Shown piece by piece: positions 16,074 to 22,213 of a stretch of 37,348 nucleotides of DNA. The DNA is taken from the NCBI GenBank assembly GCA_038063375.1, contig JBBTVG010000013.1, forward strand, positions 1-37,348, in the 5' to 3' direction. The position numbers were made by a program, and so were the translations under genes. The notes beneath the pieces were generated by a model. That model was not told the origin of the DNA. It did no database searches and was given only the letters and a program-made list of their open reading frames with translations. This DNA is from Patescibacteria group bacterium. GTDB lineage: Bacteria > Patescibacteriota > Minisyncoccia > Phycocordibacterales > JANLHH01. Within the stretch, counting starts at the first letter, position 1, and each line of letters opens with the position of its first letter.

Positions 16074-16262
16074 TCAGCCGATATAGGGGACGAGCTTTTC
16101 GGGTACGCGCGTCAAAAACGGAGTCTTGTTACTCTTTTTTTTTGCTTGATCCAGCGCTTCACGGACGGTCTTCCCAGCACCAAGAACCGTTTTTTCATCA
16201 GCTGCCAAAGCAACCCAATTGCCTTTATATTTTTTATAGATTTTTGTCCAGTTGATAGCCAT
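16074..16262 (-). CDS. DUF5678 small protein
   Basis: The product is 62 aa with the DUF5678 pattern: WTKIYKKYKGNWVALAADEK, TVLGAGKTVREALDQAKKK, then TPFLTRVPEKL. These small basic proteins are usually found next to a retropepsin-like protease or another short gene, and their function is not settled. Here the stop is 8 nt from the start of the retropepsin gene. The ATG at 16260-16262 directly follows a 16-bp palindrome (16264-16279), which suggests that the pair regulates itself. It could be the antitoxin-like or substrate-adaptor partner, but that is inference. Confidence 0.75.
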   Translation of the reverse strand: MAINWTKIYKKYKGNWVALAADEKTVLGAGKTVREALDQAKKKSNKTPFLTRVPEKLVPYIG

Positions 16263-16263
16263 G

Positions 16264-16279
16264 TTGATAAGATTATCAA
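16264..16279. promoter_or_regulatory. Palindromic operator upstream of DUF5678/retropepsin
   Basis: Perfect inverted repeat TTGATAA-GA-TTATCAA, adjacent to the ATG at 16262. It overlaps a possible -10 box (GATAAT) on the minus strand, and TATAAT lies a few bases upstream. A protein binding here would block transcription of the pair. Confidence 0.6.
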
Positions 16280-16364
16280 AAATTATACAATACTACAACT
16301 TGCTCTTATTATAGAGAATAAACAAGGAGGAGCACTGCGAGGAGATGGCAATAAATCTCTCGCC

Positions 16365-17216
16365 TCACGGCAAACTCTCGCACGCCAAACCATCCTTGTC
16401 GTTATCCAACTTGTGTACGTCGTTACCCGCTCCCCCGCACGCCTCATAGACCGACTGCGCTTCCATATGCGTCAAAAAATCGCTACAGTTGTAGAGGTTT
16501 GTTGCGCAAGAATATTGAGAGGAAGGAGGTGGTGTTGGTGGAGGAGGTGGTGTTTTTGTTTGTTCAGATCCATCACAAGCGCCGTTGCCCCAGAGCCCAT
16601 ACTTCTTTGCCTCCGCGGATTTCTGCGCCGCCTTAAATTCCGACTGATACTTGTACGGGATGTTGTATGTGTACTCGTATGCATATCCTTTTTCTATCAT
16701 ATACTTGTTAAAAAAAAGTCCGTCTTCTCGGTAGACGTAGGCAAGAAGACGGCCGTACTTATCGCGATCACCTTGGGACGGATCTTTTTCAATCCGAACT
16801 TGCTTGCCCATCAAAAGCTCCTTTGCTTTGTTTGACGCTTCAGTGCCAAAACATAGAACGGCGGTACGCGGGTCAACGGTTTCTGGCGTATTGATGCCGA
16901 TAAGGCGAATGGTCTCCGTTATACCATTCATACGGAGGGCAATGGTATCTCCGTCAACGACCTTCGTAACGAGATAAAATGTATCTTGATGAGCGGTCGG
17001 GGCAGGTTGTACCTGCTCGCTTGCCGCAGAAACTGTCGCGGTGTTTTCCGTGTCTGTTTGTTCGGATTCTGGAGCAATATCAGCGACGGCCGAGGCATCT
17101 TGGGATGTTGAAGCGGTGTTTTGGTTTACTGAAGGTTCTGAACCACCAACAAAAACACCGAGCACGACAATAAGTCCAATAAGTCCTAAGGTGGTATACA
17201 AGACTTTCTTGACCAT
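16365..17216 (-). CDS. Secreted thermonuclease (SNase) with Excalibur domain
   Basis: The product is 283 aa. An N-terminal signal-anchor (about 3-23) leads to a Ser/Thr/Gln-rich linker to about 75. The staphylococcal-nuclease fold follows with VDGDT at 88-91, IRLIGINTPET (R104, E112) and DKYGRLLAYV (R156), which supply the catalytic Arg-Glu-Arg set. A Pro-rich linker (about 220-235) leads to an Excalibur calcium-binding domain ending in DNDKDGLACESLP. It should degrade DNA or RNA outside the cell with Ca2+, perhaps to salvage nucleotides, which suits a reduced-genome organism. TATTAC lies 5 nt before the ATG. It is the last of a run of small genes before the DUF5678 pair. Confidence 0.92.
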   Translation of the reverse strand: MVKKVLYTTLGLIGLIVVLGVFVGGSEPSVNQNTASTSQDASAVADIAPESEQTDTENTATVSAASEQVQPAPTAHQDTFYLVTKVVDGDTIALRMNGITETIRLIGINTPETVDPRTAVLCFGTEASNKAKELLMGKQVRIEKDPSQGDRDKYGRLLAYVYREDGLFFNKYMIEKGYAYEYTYNIPYKYQSEFKAAQKSAEAKKYGLWGNGACDGSEQTKTPPPPPTPPPSSQYSCATNLYNCSDFLTHMEAQSVYEACGGAGNDVHKLDNDKDGLACESLP

Positions 17217-17251
17217 ACTATGTAATACTTCAGTTCAACCTCTCAAAGGGA

Positions 17252-17626
17252 CTAGAGACAAGCCCTCGCTTTGAAGTAGTCGGTGGCGGTTGGCTCGGCG
17301 CCGGCCTTTATCTCATTTGCCCGCTGTGTGCCGAGCTTCTCGTAAAAGCACTGCTCCATTGCCGGTGTGATTTTTGAAGGGAGAACTGCAGGGTCTATTC
17401 CCAATGCCTCAGCCGCCTTTTCTTGCTCCGGGCTTAAAAGCGTGTTTTTGTCCGTAGTACCACTCTCTACTTTCGTATCAGATACCTGTTTGGTCGGCTG
17501 ACCAATCAGAGTTTTAATGAGAGGCTTGAGCTCAAAAGGATCGGCGATATACAAATATGCTCCGGTGAGCAAAGTCAAGAAAAATATGACCCCAAGTGTG
17601 GTAAAAAATGTTTTTAAAAAATTCAT
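17252..17626 (-). CDS. Hypothetical membrane-anchored protein (124 aa)
   Basis: The product is 124 aa. A transmembrane helix at about 6-28 (TTLGVIFFLTLLTGAYLYIA) is followed by a soluble tail with a Thr/Ser/Lys linker and a helical domain: LLSPEQEKAAEALGIDPAVL, then KITPAMEQCFYEKLG, QRANEIKAGAEPTATDYF and a terminal RACL. The two Cys (about 93 and 123) could pair. No family is recognised with confidence, though this helical tail is a type I have seen in Parcubacteria hypothetical proteins. It lies 35 nt before the thermonuclease gene and may be co-transcribed with it. Function unknown. Confidence 0.6.
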   Translation of the reverse strand: MNFLKTFFTTLGVIFFLTLLTGAYLYIADPFELKPLIKTLIGQPTKQVSDTKVESGTTDKNTLLSPEQEKAAEALGIDPAVLPSKITPAMEQCFYEKLGTQRANEIKAGAEPTATDYFKARACL

Positions 17627-17677
17627 ACTTGTTTTGTTTTTTAACTACTTAAAAATGTTCTTTAAACTCTCCACCAT

Positions 17678-17950
17678 CTAACGTCCCTGTCGATCAAGAC
17701 TCTTGTACAACGAGCCGGTGAATACAAGGATACCCAATCCGGTGATGAAGATCAGAAACGGGCGGTCGGCGAGAAACGATATCTGGTCAATGACGGACTC
17801 AAAACCATAGAGAACCGCTACGACACCAAAGACGCTGAGAAGAGAAAACAATAACGGATAACGACCCAAAACGCTCTGCGCCCGTTCACCCATATAATCA
17901 TTGGTCTTCTTTGTCAGATTTTCTATATGATCTAATGGATTATTATTCAT
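17678..17950 (-). CDS. Small two-helix membrane protein (90 aa)
   Basis: The product is 90 aa. After a polar head (MNNNPLDHIENLTKKTNDYM) are two helices at about 30-50 (LLFSLLSVFGVVAVLYGFE) and 62-80 (PFLIFITGLGILVFTGSLY), ending in KSLDRQGR. No metal-binding residues or named domain are seen. It starts 6 nt after the stop of the 77-aa gene, so the two genes are one unit. The order, with a small soluble protein followed by a membrane partner, is all that can be said about its role. Confidence 0.65.
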   Translation of the reverse strand: MNNNPLDHIENLTKKTNDYMGERAQSVLGRYPLLFSLLSVFGVVAVLYGFESVIDQISFLADRPFLIFITGLGILVFTGSLYKSLDRQGR

Positions 17951-17956
17951 TGTGAT

Positions 17957-18190
17957 TTATGACGCGTCGCTGTTTCGCGGGAGCCAGTCAATGAGCTTTT
18001 TTCGGTGCTGGTCAAGCGACCATAAGTCACCATGCTTAAAAAGCATGGTGTGCGCGTCTTGGAACTTTTTTAATAATACGGCAGTGGCGCGCGGAAAGCC
18101 TGCGGGCATATTTTGATTGTAGGATTTCAAAAAATCCGCAAGAGGTATCTGCATCTGACTCTCCTTCAACTTTTCTCCGTATTTTTTCAT
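17957..18190 (-). CDS. Small soluble hypothetical protein (77 aa)
   Basis: The product is 77 aa from the ATG at 18188-18190. A TTG 33 nt upstream is an alternative start but lies inside a good promoter, so I reject it. The sequence is helical, with the conserved-looking LADFLKSYNQNMPAGFPRAT and HGDLWSLDQHRKKLIDWLP. I believe this second stretch recurs in Parcubacteria proteins of similar size, but no function is known to me. There is no membrane segment or signal. It has a leaderless promoter (18199-18227) and is the first gene of the pair with the 90-aa membrane protein. Confidence 0.65.
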   Translation of the reverse strand: MKKYGEKLKESQMQIPLADFLKSYNQNMPAGFPRATAVLLKKFQDAHTMLFKHGDLWSLDQHRKKLIDWLPRNSDAS

Positions 18191-18227
18191 TACTTGCAAT
18201 AGTACCACAAAATAAACCCTCAATCAA
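18191..18227 (-). promoter_or_regulatory. Promoter of the 77-aa/90-aa pair
   Basis: TTGATT (18222-18227) and TACTAT (18199-18204) are 17 nt apart on the minus strand, close to the consensus. The -10 box ends 8 nt before the ATG at 18190, leaving at most 1-2 nt of leader. Confidence 0.6.
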
Positions 18228-18283
18228 GAAAAACCGGACAAACGATTTCATCCTCTATCCTTTTAGTAAAAAAGGTGATATTC

Positions 18284-18313
18284 AAAAAAAGCCGCCAGGA
18301 ATATCCTGGCGGC
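18284..18313 (-). terminator. Intrinsic terminator of the DUF454 gene
   Basis: A perfect 10-bp GC-rich stem (18291-18300 with 18304-18313, GCCGCCAGGA) with a 3-nt loop is followed on the minus strand by TTTTTTT. It lies 5 nt after the stop codon at 18318. Confidence 0.9.
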
Positions 18314-18317
18314 AGAC

Positions 18318-18683
18318 TCAAATTTTTTTTCGTGACGGTCGTGTGAAAATATAGAGGGCGACGGCAACACCCAACACCCCTAAACCAATCTTCACTGGCA
18401 ACAAGGGCGCGATTATGATTGCCCACGTAATGCTCGCCGCGATCATTATGATGGCGGTCGCTTTCGCGCGAACCGGAATGGCTTTATGCTCGTGCCAATC
18501 TTTTATCAGCGGACCAAACCACTTGTTGCGGATGAGCGCCACATGAAATCTCTCCGACCCCTTCGCGTAACACCCGCACGCCAACAAGACGAAGGGTGTT
18601 GTGGGCAGGATGGGGAGGAATATTCCAATGACTCCTGTTGCAAGTGAAAGATGTCCGCAACACACAAAAAAGAACTTATACAT
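18318..18683 (-). CDS. DUF454 (YbaN-like) inner-membrane protein
   Basis: The product is 121 aa. It follows the YbaN/DUF454 pattern: first helix GHLSLATGVIGIFLPILPTTPF, then the family-typical VLLACGCYAKGSERFH, and two more helices at about 80-98 and 100-115. The role of this family is not established. The start at 18681-18683 is fixed by an excellent Shine-Dalgarno (AAAAGGAGGT, 18691-18700) 7 nt away, unusual in this window. A GTG further up would overlap that site and is rejected. The gene is 38 nt downstream of another gene with a strong Shine-Dalgarno, and it ends at a strong terminator. Confidence 0.85.
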   Translation of the reverse strand: MYKFFFVCCGHLSLATGVIGIFLPILPTTPFVLLACGCYAKGSERFHVALIRNKWFGPLIKDWHEHKAIPVRAKATAIIMIAASITWAIIIAPLLPVKIGLGVLGVAVALYIFTRPSRKKI

Positions 18684-18690
18684 TACGAAC

Positions 18691-18700
18691 ACCTCCTTTT
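18691..18700 (-). promoter_or_regulatory. Strong Shine-Dalgarno fixing the DUF454 start
   Basis: AAAAGGAGGT on the minus strand lies 7 nt before the ATG at 18683. Together with the GGGAGG site at 19218-19223 it contrasts with the leaderless or SD-less starts elsewhere in the window. Confidence 0.8.
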
Positions 18701-18720
18701 AGGATACCTTGAGCGAATAG

Positions 18721-19212
18721 TTACGCGAAAAGAAACTGTCTCCAAAGGAGAATGGTTCCTGTCGTAAACGTCGCGATGAAAAAAACAATGAACGGATAGG
18801 TCACGTATCGGTGCCGCCGCGGGGCAGAAAGTCCCGTCAGGCGAAAACGCGCAAGCAGATACGTAGTCGTACTAAGCCCCACCAGAACAAAATGGAAGGC
18901 GACCAATGCGGGATCCCCCCAGAGACCGCCTGATTTGCGGACAGCGATCTCCATGCCGACAACGCCGACAAGAATAAAAGTTGTCAGTATGGCAACGTGA
19001 ATGCGATGAACATCCACCGCGTCCGGTTCTTCGGGCTTTCCCTCCCGCAGACGTCTGGCGCGGATTCCCGTTGAAACGACATATCCCATAAAGAGCACTG
19101 CGGCCGCGAGTGACATCCACCCGAGGTACGCCGCTCTCTCGGCATTGCCTGTCCAAAAGAATATTCCGCTCGCCAAAGCGACAGTAAACACATAAAACCA
19201 CTGGTAAGACAT
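18721..19212 (-). CDS. Four-helix membrane protein, DUF420-like
   Basis: The product is 163 aa from the ATG at 19210-19212, set by GGGAGG at 19218-19223, 5 nt away; a longer frame starts upstream but has no such site. Helices lie at about 5-22, 27-47, 74-92, 104-124 and 136-157. The pattern DVHRIHVAILTTF, then LVAFHFVLVGLSTTTYLLAR, then APRRHRYVTYPF and ATFTTGTILL has the spaced His residues and final TG of DUF420 proteins, a group linked to cytochrome oxidase assembly in some bacteria. I call it DUF420-like at modest confidence. The His residues could bind haem. It lies 38 nt upstream of the DUF454 gene and is probably co-transcribed. Confidence 0.6.
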   Translation of the reverse strand: MSYQWFYVFTVALASGIFFWTGNAERAAYLGWMSLAAAVLFMGYVVSTGIRARRLREGKPEEPDAVDVHRIHVAILTTFILVGVVGMEIAVRKSGGLWGDPALVAFHFVLVGLSTTTYLLARFRLTGLSAPRRHRYVTYPFIVFFIATFTTGTILLWRQFLFA

Positions 19213-19350
19213 GGTGACCTCCCGGTTTAAAAAGAACAAGTTTTTATACCACCCGAACTCAACATTGAGCGAGGATATTACTAAAAAACATCTTACCAGT
19301 AAGGAGCATATAAAACAATGCTTACCGCGACTGACGGAACCGAGCCGACA

Positions 19351-19752
19351 TTAGAGAAAAAATCCGCTGATGAGCGAAAAGACCCACGCAAAAACGAGAA
19401 GCGCCGTCCACTTTTTATGTTCCCTGAAGAAGTTTATCCCCGCCCGGTATGCTCGGTGCGCAAAGAAAAACATCACTCCCGCCTGCACGAACGCCCACAG
19501 TGAAATGATGCCGTGCACCGGCGCGAGGAATATATACGTCGGTTCGGACATCGCATGCTCGGCCATGTGTCCCGTAACGTATTGCCGGGACAAGAGCAGG
19601 ACAACAAAGATAACGGCGTACGCAAATATACTAGACGCGATCTTGGAAAAGAACACGCCTCTTCTGTACGCGACGAGCGCAACGCCGATCACGCCGAAGG
19701 TAATGCCGGCAAAAGAAGTGTGGATAAAAAGATCGGTAAACAAAAATTCCAT
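19351..19752 (-). CDS. Four-helix membrane protein with conserved-looking His (133 aa)
   Basis: The product is 133 aa with helices at about 8-28, 36-56, 73-98 and 115-132. His occur at the helix edges: FIHTSF, TGHMAEHAMSEPT, VHGIISLWAF, and FAHRAYRAG. The layout recalls the DUF420-like neighbour 139 nt downstream, though the two are not obviously homologous. The His could bind haem or quinone, which is inference. TATAAT lies 8 nt before the ATG at 19752, with no Shine-Dalgarno. No named family is recognised. A plus-strand open frame from 19318 overlaps it and lacks any support. Confidence 0.6.
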   Translation of the reverse strand: MEFLFTDLFIHTSFAGITFGVIGVALVAYRRGVFFSKIASSIFAYAVIFVVLLLSRQYVTGHMAEHAMSEPTYIFLAPVHGIISLWAFVQAGVMFFFAHRAYRAGINFFREHKKWTALLVFAWVFSLISGFFL

Positions 19753-19778
19753 ATCAATATATTATATATCAATCCCTA

Positions 19779-20672
19779 TTAACGGATCCCCGTATCTACA
19801 TCAATAGTGAGCGTAACAGGCGTATTCGCCGTAACGTGAATTTGGATGGGCAAACCGCTTGTTCCTCCGATCCCCTGATGCGCCATGTCAACCCAGTAAT
19901 CTCCTTCCGGGAGAGTCGTGCTGAATTTCCCTTTTCCATCCGGAACAAGTGTTGCCACGAGCGTCTCTCGGTCGGTGAGGTAGACGAAAACTTTTCGCGC
20001 GGCAAACATTTCAGGTGTTGGATCGCAGGGTTCGTCAATCCGCTGGACGGGACAAACAGGACCAATCGTCATGGTGCCTTGCAGTATGCCGGTACCTCTT
20101 CCCTCCGATTTAGTCGTATTGAACCGCAGTGGGATTGAAACTGAATCGGCGTGTTCCGGTAAGCCAGAAGGATTATCTTTCTCTAACACCAAGGTCCCCG
20201 TTTCTGTCGCGGGAGTATCAAAAGTAAGCACTACTTCAAATGGAACGAATTCTGTTGTCATCCAATCACCCTTGGCTTGCGCGGGCAAAGCGACGAGTTC
20301 CCTTCCGTTCGCGTCAAAGAGCCGCACTGGAAATGAAGCTTCAAAATACCAATTTCCTCTTGCTTCTCCTCGCACGAGAAGCGGACTCTCTACCAGAGCA
20401 TTCGGCAGAGGTAGCGTTATGCGAATTTTATCACTCTTTACTAGATCGATTATTTCAGTGAATGACTTTTCCCCCGCACGACACTGGCGCGGATACGTTT
20501 CCATCACCGGGAAGCCCAGAAGAACGCACCGCTCAAAACTGTCCGCGCTCTTTCCCTTTTGTTGCTGGAACACAAAACACCAGTCGTCCTCACACTGGAA
20601 AAGAAAGATGACCGCAAGTCCCGCGGTAACTACCAGTATTCCTATGATGATAATGATTAATTTTATTTTCAT
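19779..20672 (-). CDS. Lipoprotein-like or anchored protein with Gmad2 domain
   Basis: The product is 297 aa. An N-terminal membrane helix (about 3-25) is followed by a Cys-bearing head, RCVLLGFPVMETYPRQCRAG, then a Gmad2 immunoglobulin-like domain at about 80-190: ESPLLVRGEARGNWYFEASF, PVRLFDANG, GTLVLEKDNPSG. The C-terminal part (about 200-297) has GTMTIGPVCPVQRIDEPCD and a Ca-regulatory-like strand set ending in LPEGDYWVDM. Gmad2 domains were first noted in spore-germination proteins and are widespread on small-genome bacterial surfaces. It is probably outside the membrane. The ATG overlaps the hydrolase stop (ATGA), which indicates translational coupling. Confidence 0.82.
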   Translation of the reverse strand: MKIKLIIIIIGILVVTAGLAVIFLFQCEDDWCFVFQQQKGKSADSFERCVLLGFPVMETYPRQCRAGEKSFTEIIDLVKSDKIRITLPLPNALVESPLLVRGEARGNWYFEASFPVRLFDANGRELVALPAQAKGDWMTTEFVPFEVVLTFDTPATETGTLVLEKDNPSGLPEHADSVSIPLRFNTTKSEGRGTGILQGTMTIGPVCPVQRIDEPCDPTPEMFAARKVFVYLTDRETLVATLVPDGKGKFSTTLPEGDYWVDMAHQGIGGTSGLPIQIHVTANTPVTLTIDVDTGIR

Positions 20673-21295
20673 AAATACTTCTTAAACCATACTACCGCAA
20701 GTTCCGCCACCTGTTCAAGTGTCCCCGATTCTTCAAAAAGATGTGTCGCGCCGGGGACTATTTCCATCTTTTTCTCGCAATGAAGCGCGGCAAGTGCTTG
20801 TTCGTTAAGTTCAATAACGCCGTAGTCTTCACCACCGACGATGAGAAGGGTTGGGGAGGTGACTTTGTCCAATTCCTCCATCGCAAGATCTGGTCTTCCT
20901 CCGCGCGAGACGACCGCCGCGATGCGTGAGGGAAACCGCGCGGCAACTTGAAGCGCGGCGGCCGCGCCCGTCGATGCTCCGAAGAGCCCTACGCCGAGGC
21001 CTTTTAACTCTCGCTCCTCTTCAAGCCAGGAGACGACCCCACCGAGGCGCTCCGTCAAAAGACCGATATCAAAACGGGTTTCATACACCTCATCCTCCTT
21101 CTCTGTCAGAAGATCTATCAAAAGCGTTGCGATTCCGGCCTTCTCTAGTTCCCTCGCGACAAACATATTGCGAGGAGAAAATCTGCCACTCCCGCTCCCA
21201 TGCGCGAAAAGCACAACGCCAGTAGCGTTCTCCGGAACGGCAAGTGTGCCTTCAAGCGTTACGGCGGGAACCGGTATTTTTATCTCTCGCTTCAT
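20669..21295 (-). CDS. Alpha/beta hydrolase (dienelactone-hydrolase type)
   Basis: The product is 208 aa from the ATG at 21293-21295, picked because family members begin with a REIKIPV-like strand. The oxyanion region AHGSGSGRFSPRN (31-43), nucleophile elbow GASTG (Ser108), acid D157 in GGEDYG and H185 in GATHLF make a complete catalytic triad. The substrate is unknown. The gene overlaps the upstream phosphoribosyltransferase gene by 44 nt. In many bacteria a hydrolase and a phosphoribosyltransferase are fused into one chain, so here the same pair is seen as two overlapping genes. Two in-frame alternative starts (21328 and a TTG at 21343) would lengthen the overlap. Confidence 0.85.
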   Translation of the reverse strand: MKREIKIPVPAVTLEGTLAVPENATGVVLFAHGSGSGRFSPRNMFVARELEKAGIATLLIDLLTEKEDEVYETRFDIGLLTERLGGVVSWLEEERELKGLGVGLFGASTGAAAALQVAARFPSRIAAVVSRGGRPDLAMEELDKVTSPTLLIVGGEDYGVIELNEQALAALHCEKKMEIVPGATHLFEESGTLEQVAELAVVWFKKYL

Positions 21296-21920
21296 ACATT
21301 GACTGCAGTAATCTGATAACTTCTTCATCGGGAACCTGTTCAAACCGGTCGTAATGGGCGCCGACGGCTCCTAAAAATCCCTCCGGCGGTTCAAGCACGA
21401 TAACGTCTCCGGCACCTTCCTCTTTAAGAGCGCGCAGGGATTCCATCGGCGCAACGGGCACGGCGACGATGATCTGTTCCGGTTTTTGCGCTTTAACGGA
21501 ACGCACGGCAAGCCGCATCGTGAGGCCGGTTGCGATGCCGTCGTCAACGACAATGGCGATTTTCCCCGCAAGGCCGCGCGGCATTCTTTTTTCGCGATAT
21601 ACGGTGCTGCGCCGCTGTGCTTCTTTTCTTTGTCGTCCGATCTCTTCTCTAAGCCACGCTTGGTCAAGCGCTGCCGTTTCCGTTTCATTCAGGATTGTAG
21701 TCCCCTTCTCATCAACCGCCCCGATCGCATACTCGGGGGAGGAAGGATGACCGATCTTGCGAACGACAATGATATCGAGCGGGAGTTTGAGCGCTTCGGC
21801 TATTTCGTGCCCTGTGACGACCCCGCCGCGCGGTAGCGCCAAAACAACCGCTTCTTTCCCGCGATATCGTTCCAGTTTCTTTGCGAGTTGCCGCCCGGCA
21901 TCTGCTCTGTCGGTAAACAT
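21252..21920 (-). CDS. Phosphoribosyltransferase-family protein
   Basis: The product is 222 aa from the ATG at 21918-21920. The PRPP-binding loop is at about 124-133, VVDDGIATGLT, preceded by a hydrophobic strand, and the N-terminal stretch EAVVLALPRGGVVTGHEIA is also typical. Homologues often lack a proven purine substrate and are called predicted phosphoribosyltransferases. A long helical insert (about 85-112, with RQRKEAQRRSTVYREKR) precedes the PRPP loop. The C-terminus overlaps the hydrolase start, which supports a functional pair. A TTG at 21938 is an alternative start. No promoter with clear consensus is seen upstream. Confidence 0.86.
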   Translation of the reverse strand: MFTDRADAGRQLAKKLERYRGKEAVVLALPRGGVVTGHEIAEALKLPLDIIVVRKIGHPSSPEYAIGAVDEKGTTILNETETAALDQAWLREEIGRQRKEAQRRSTVYREKRMPRGLAGKIAIVVDDGIATGLTMRLAVRSVKAQKPEQIIVAVPVAPMESLRALKEEGAGDVIVLEPPEGFLGAVGAHYDRFEQVPDEEVIRLLQSMYEARDKNTGSRRNA

Positions 21921-22044
21921 AAATTTCTTCAATGTCAATCGAATATTCCGAGTGCCCCGGCAATATACGATACATAGTCACTTTCATCGTACTCTTCGTC
22001 TCTGTTACAGTCAAACACGCACATGACCCCATTCCCCCCACGTT

Positions 22045-22109
22045 ATTAGCGACGTAGAGCGAGCAGAGTATAAAAGATTACTTTTATACTCTCGAGCCGA
22101 GAAGCTAAT
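22045..22109. repeat. Hairpin element with 11-bp A/T-rich stem
   Basis: A perfect 11-bp stem (GAGTATAAAAG, 22066-22076, with 22081-22091) closes an ATTA loop. ATTAGC at 22045-22050 pairs with GCTAAT at 22104-22109 as an outer stem. No T-run follows on either strand, so a terminator is not assured. It adjoins a second structured element and lies between the metalloprotease gene and the phosphoribosyltransferase upstream region. Confidence 0.6.
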
Positions 22110-22203
22110 ATAGGTCAATACCGCGTGGTCTCTGCCACGCTTCTGTATGAGCGAAGCGAATTCCACGTATTACCCTGCGGTTTCTGCCGCAGGGGCCTAT
22201 ATT
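22107..22203 (-). ncRNA. Candidate multi-hairpin RNA or structured intergenic repeat
   Basis: An 8-bp outer stem (22107-22114 with 22196-22203, AATATAGG) encloses two hairpins that share an apical sequence. On the minus strand they read CCCTGCGG-CAGAAA-CCGCAGGG (22194-22173) and GCGTGG-CAGAGA-CCACGC (22140-22123). The stems differ in sequence while the GG-CAGARA-CC core is kept. A third, alternative stem CGCTTC/GAAGCG (22138-22143 with 22153-22158) lies between. It directly follows the metalloprotease stop codon, so it may be a 3' element rather than a separate RNA. Confidence 0.45.
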
Positions 22204-22213
22204 TTTCATTTTA

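Noticed and set aside
16337-16363. GCGAGGAGAT/ATCTCTCGC hairpin after the thermonuclease stop as a terminator
   Set aside because: The stem has a bulge and no continuous T-run follows on the minus strand, so terminator function is not supported.
18220-18426. 68-aa minus-strand frame between the DUF454 gene and the 77-aa gene
   Set aside because: It reads through the GC-rich terminator stem and the end of the DUF454 gene in another frame, and has no start signal.
19318-19503. Plus-strand 61-aa frame preceded by AAGGAG
   Set aside because: It overlaps the 133-aa membrane protein on the other strand, the product is low in hydrophobic residues with no motif, and the neighbourhood is entirely minus strand.
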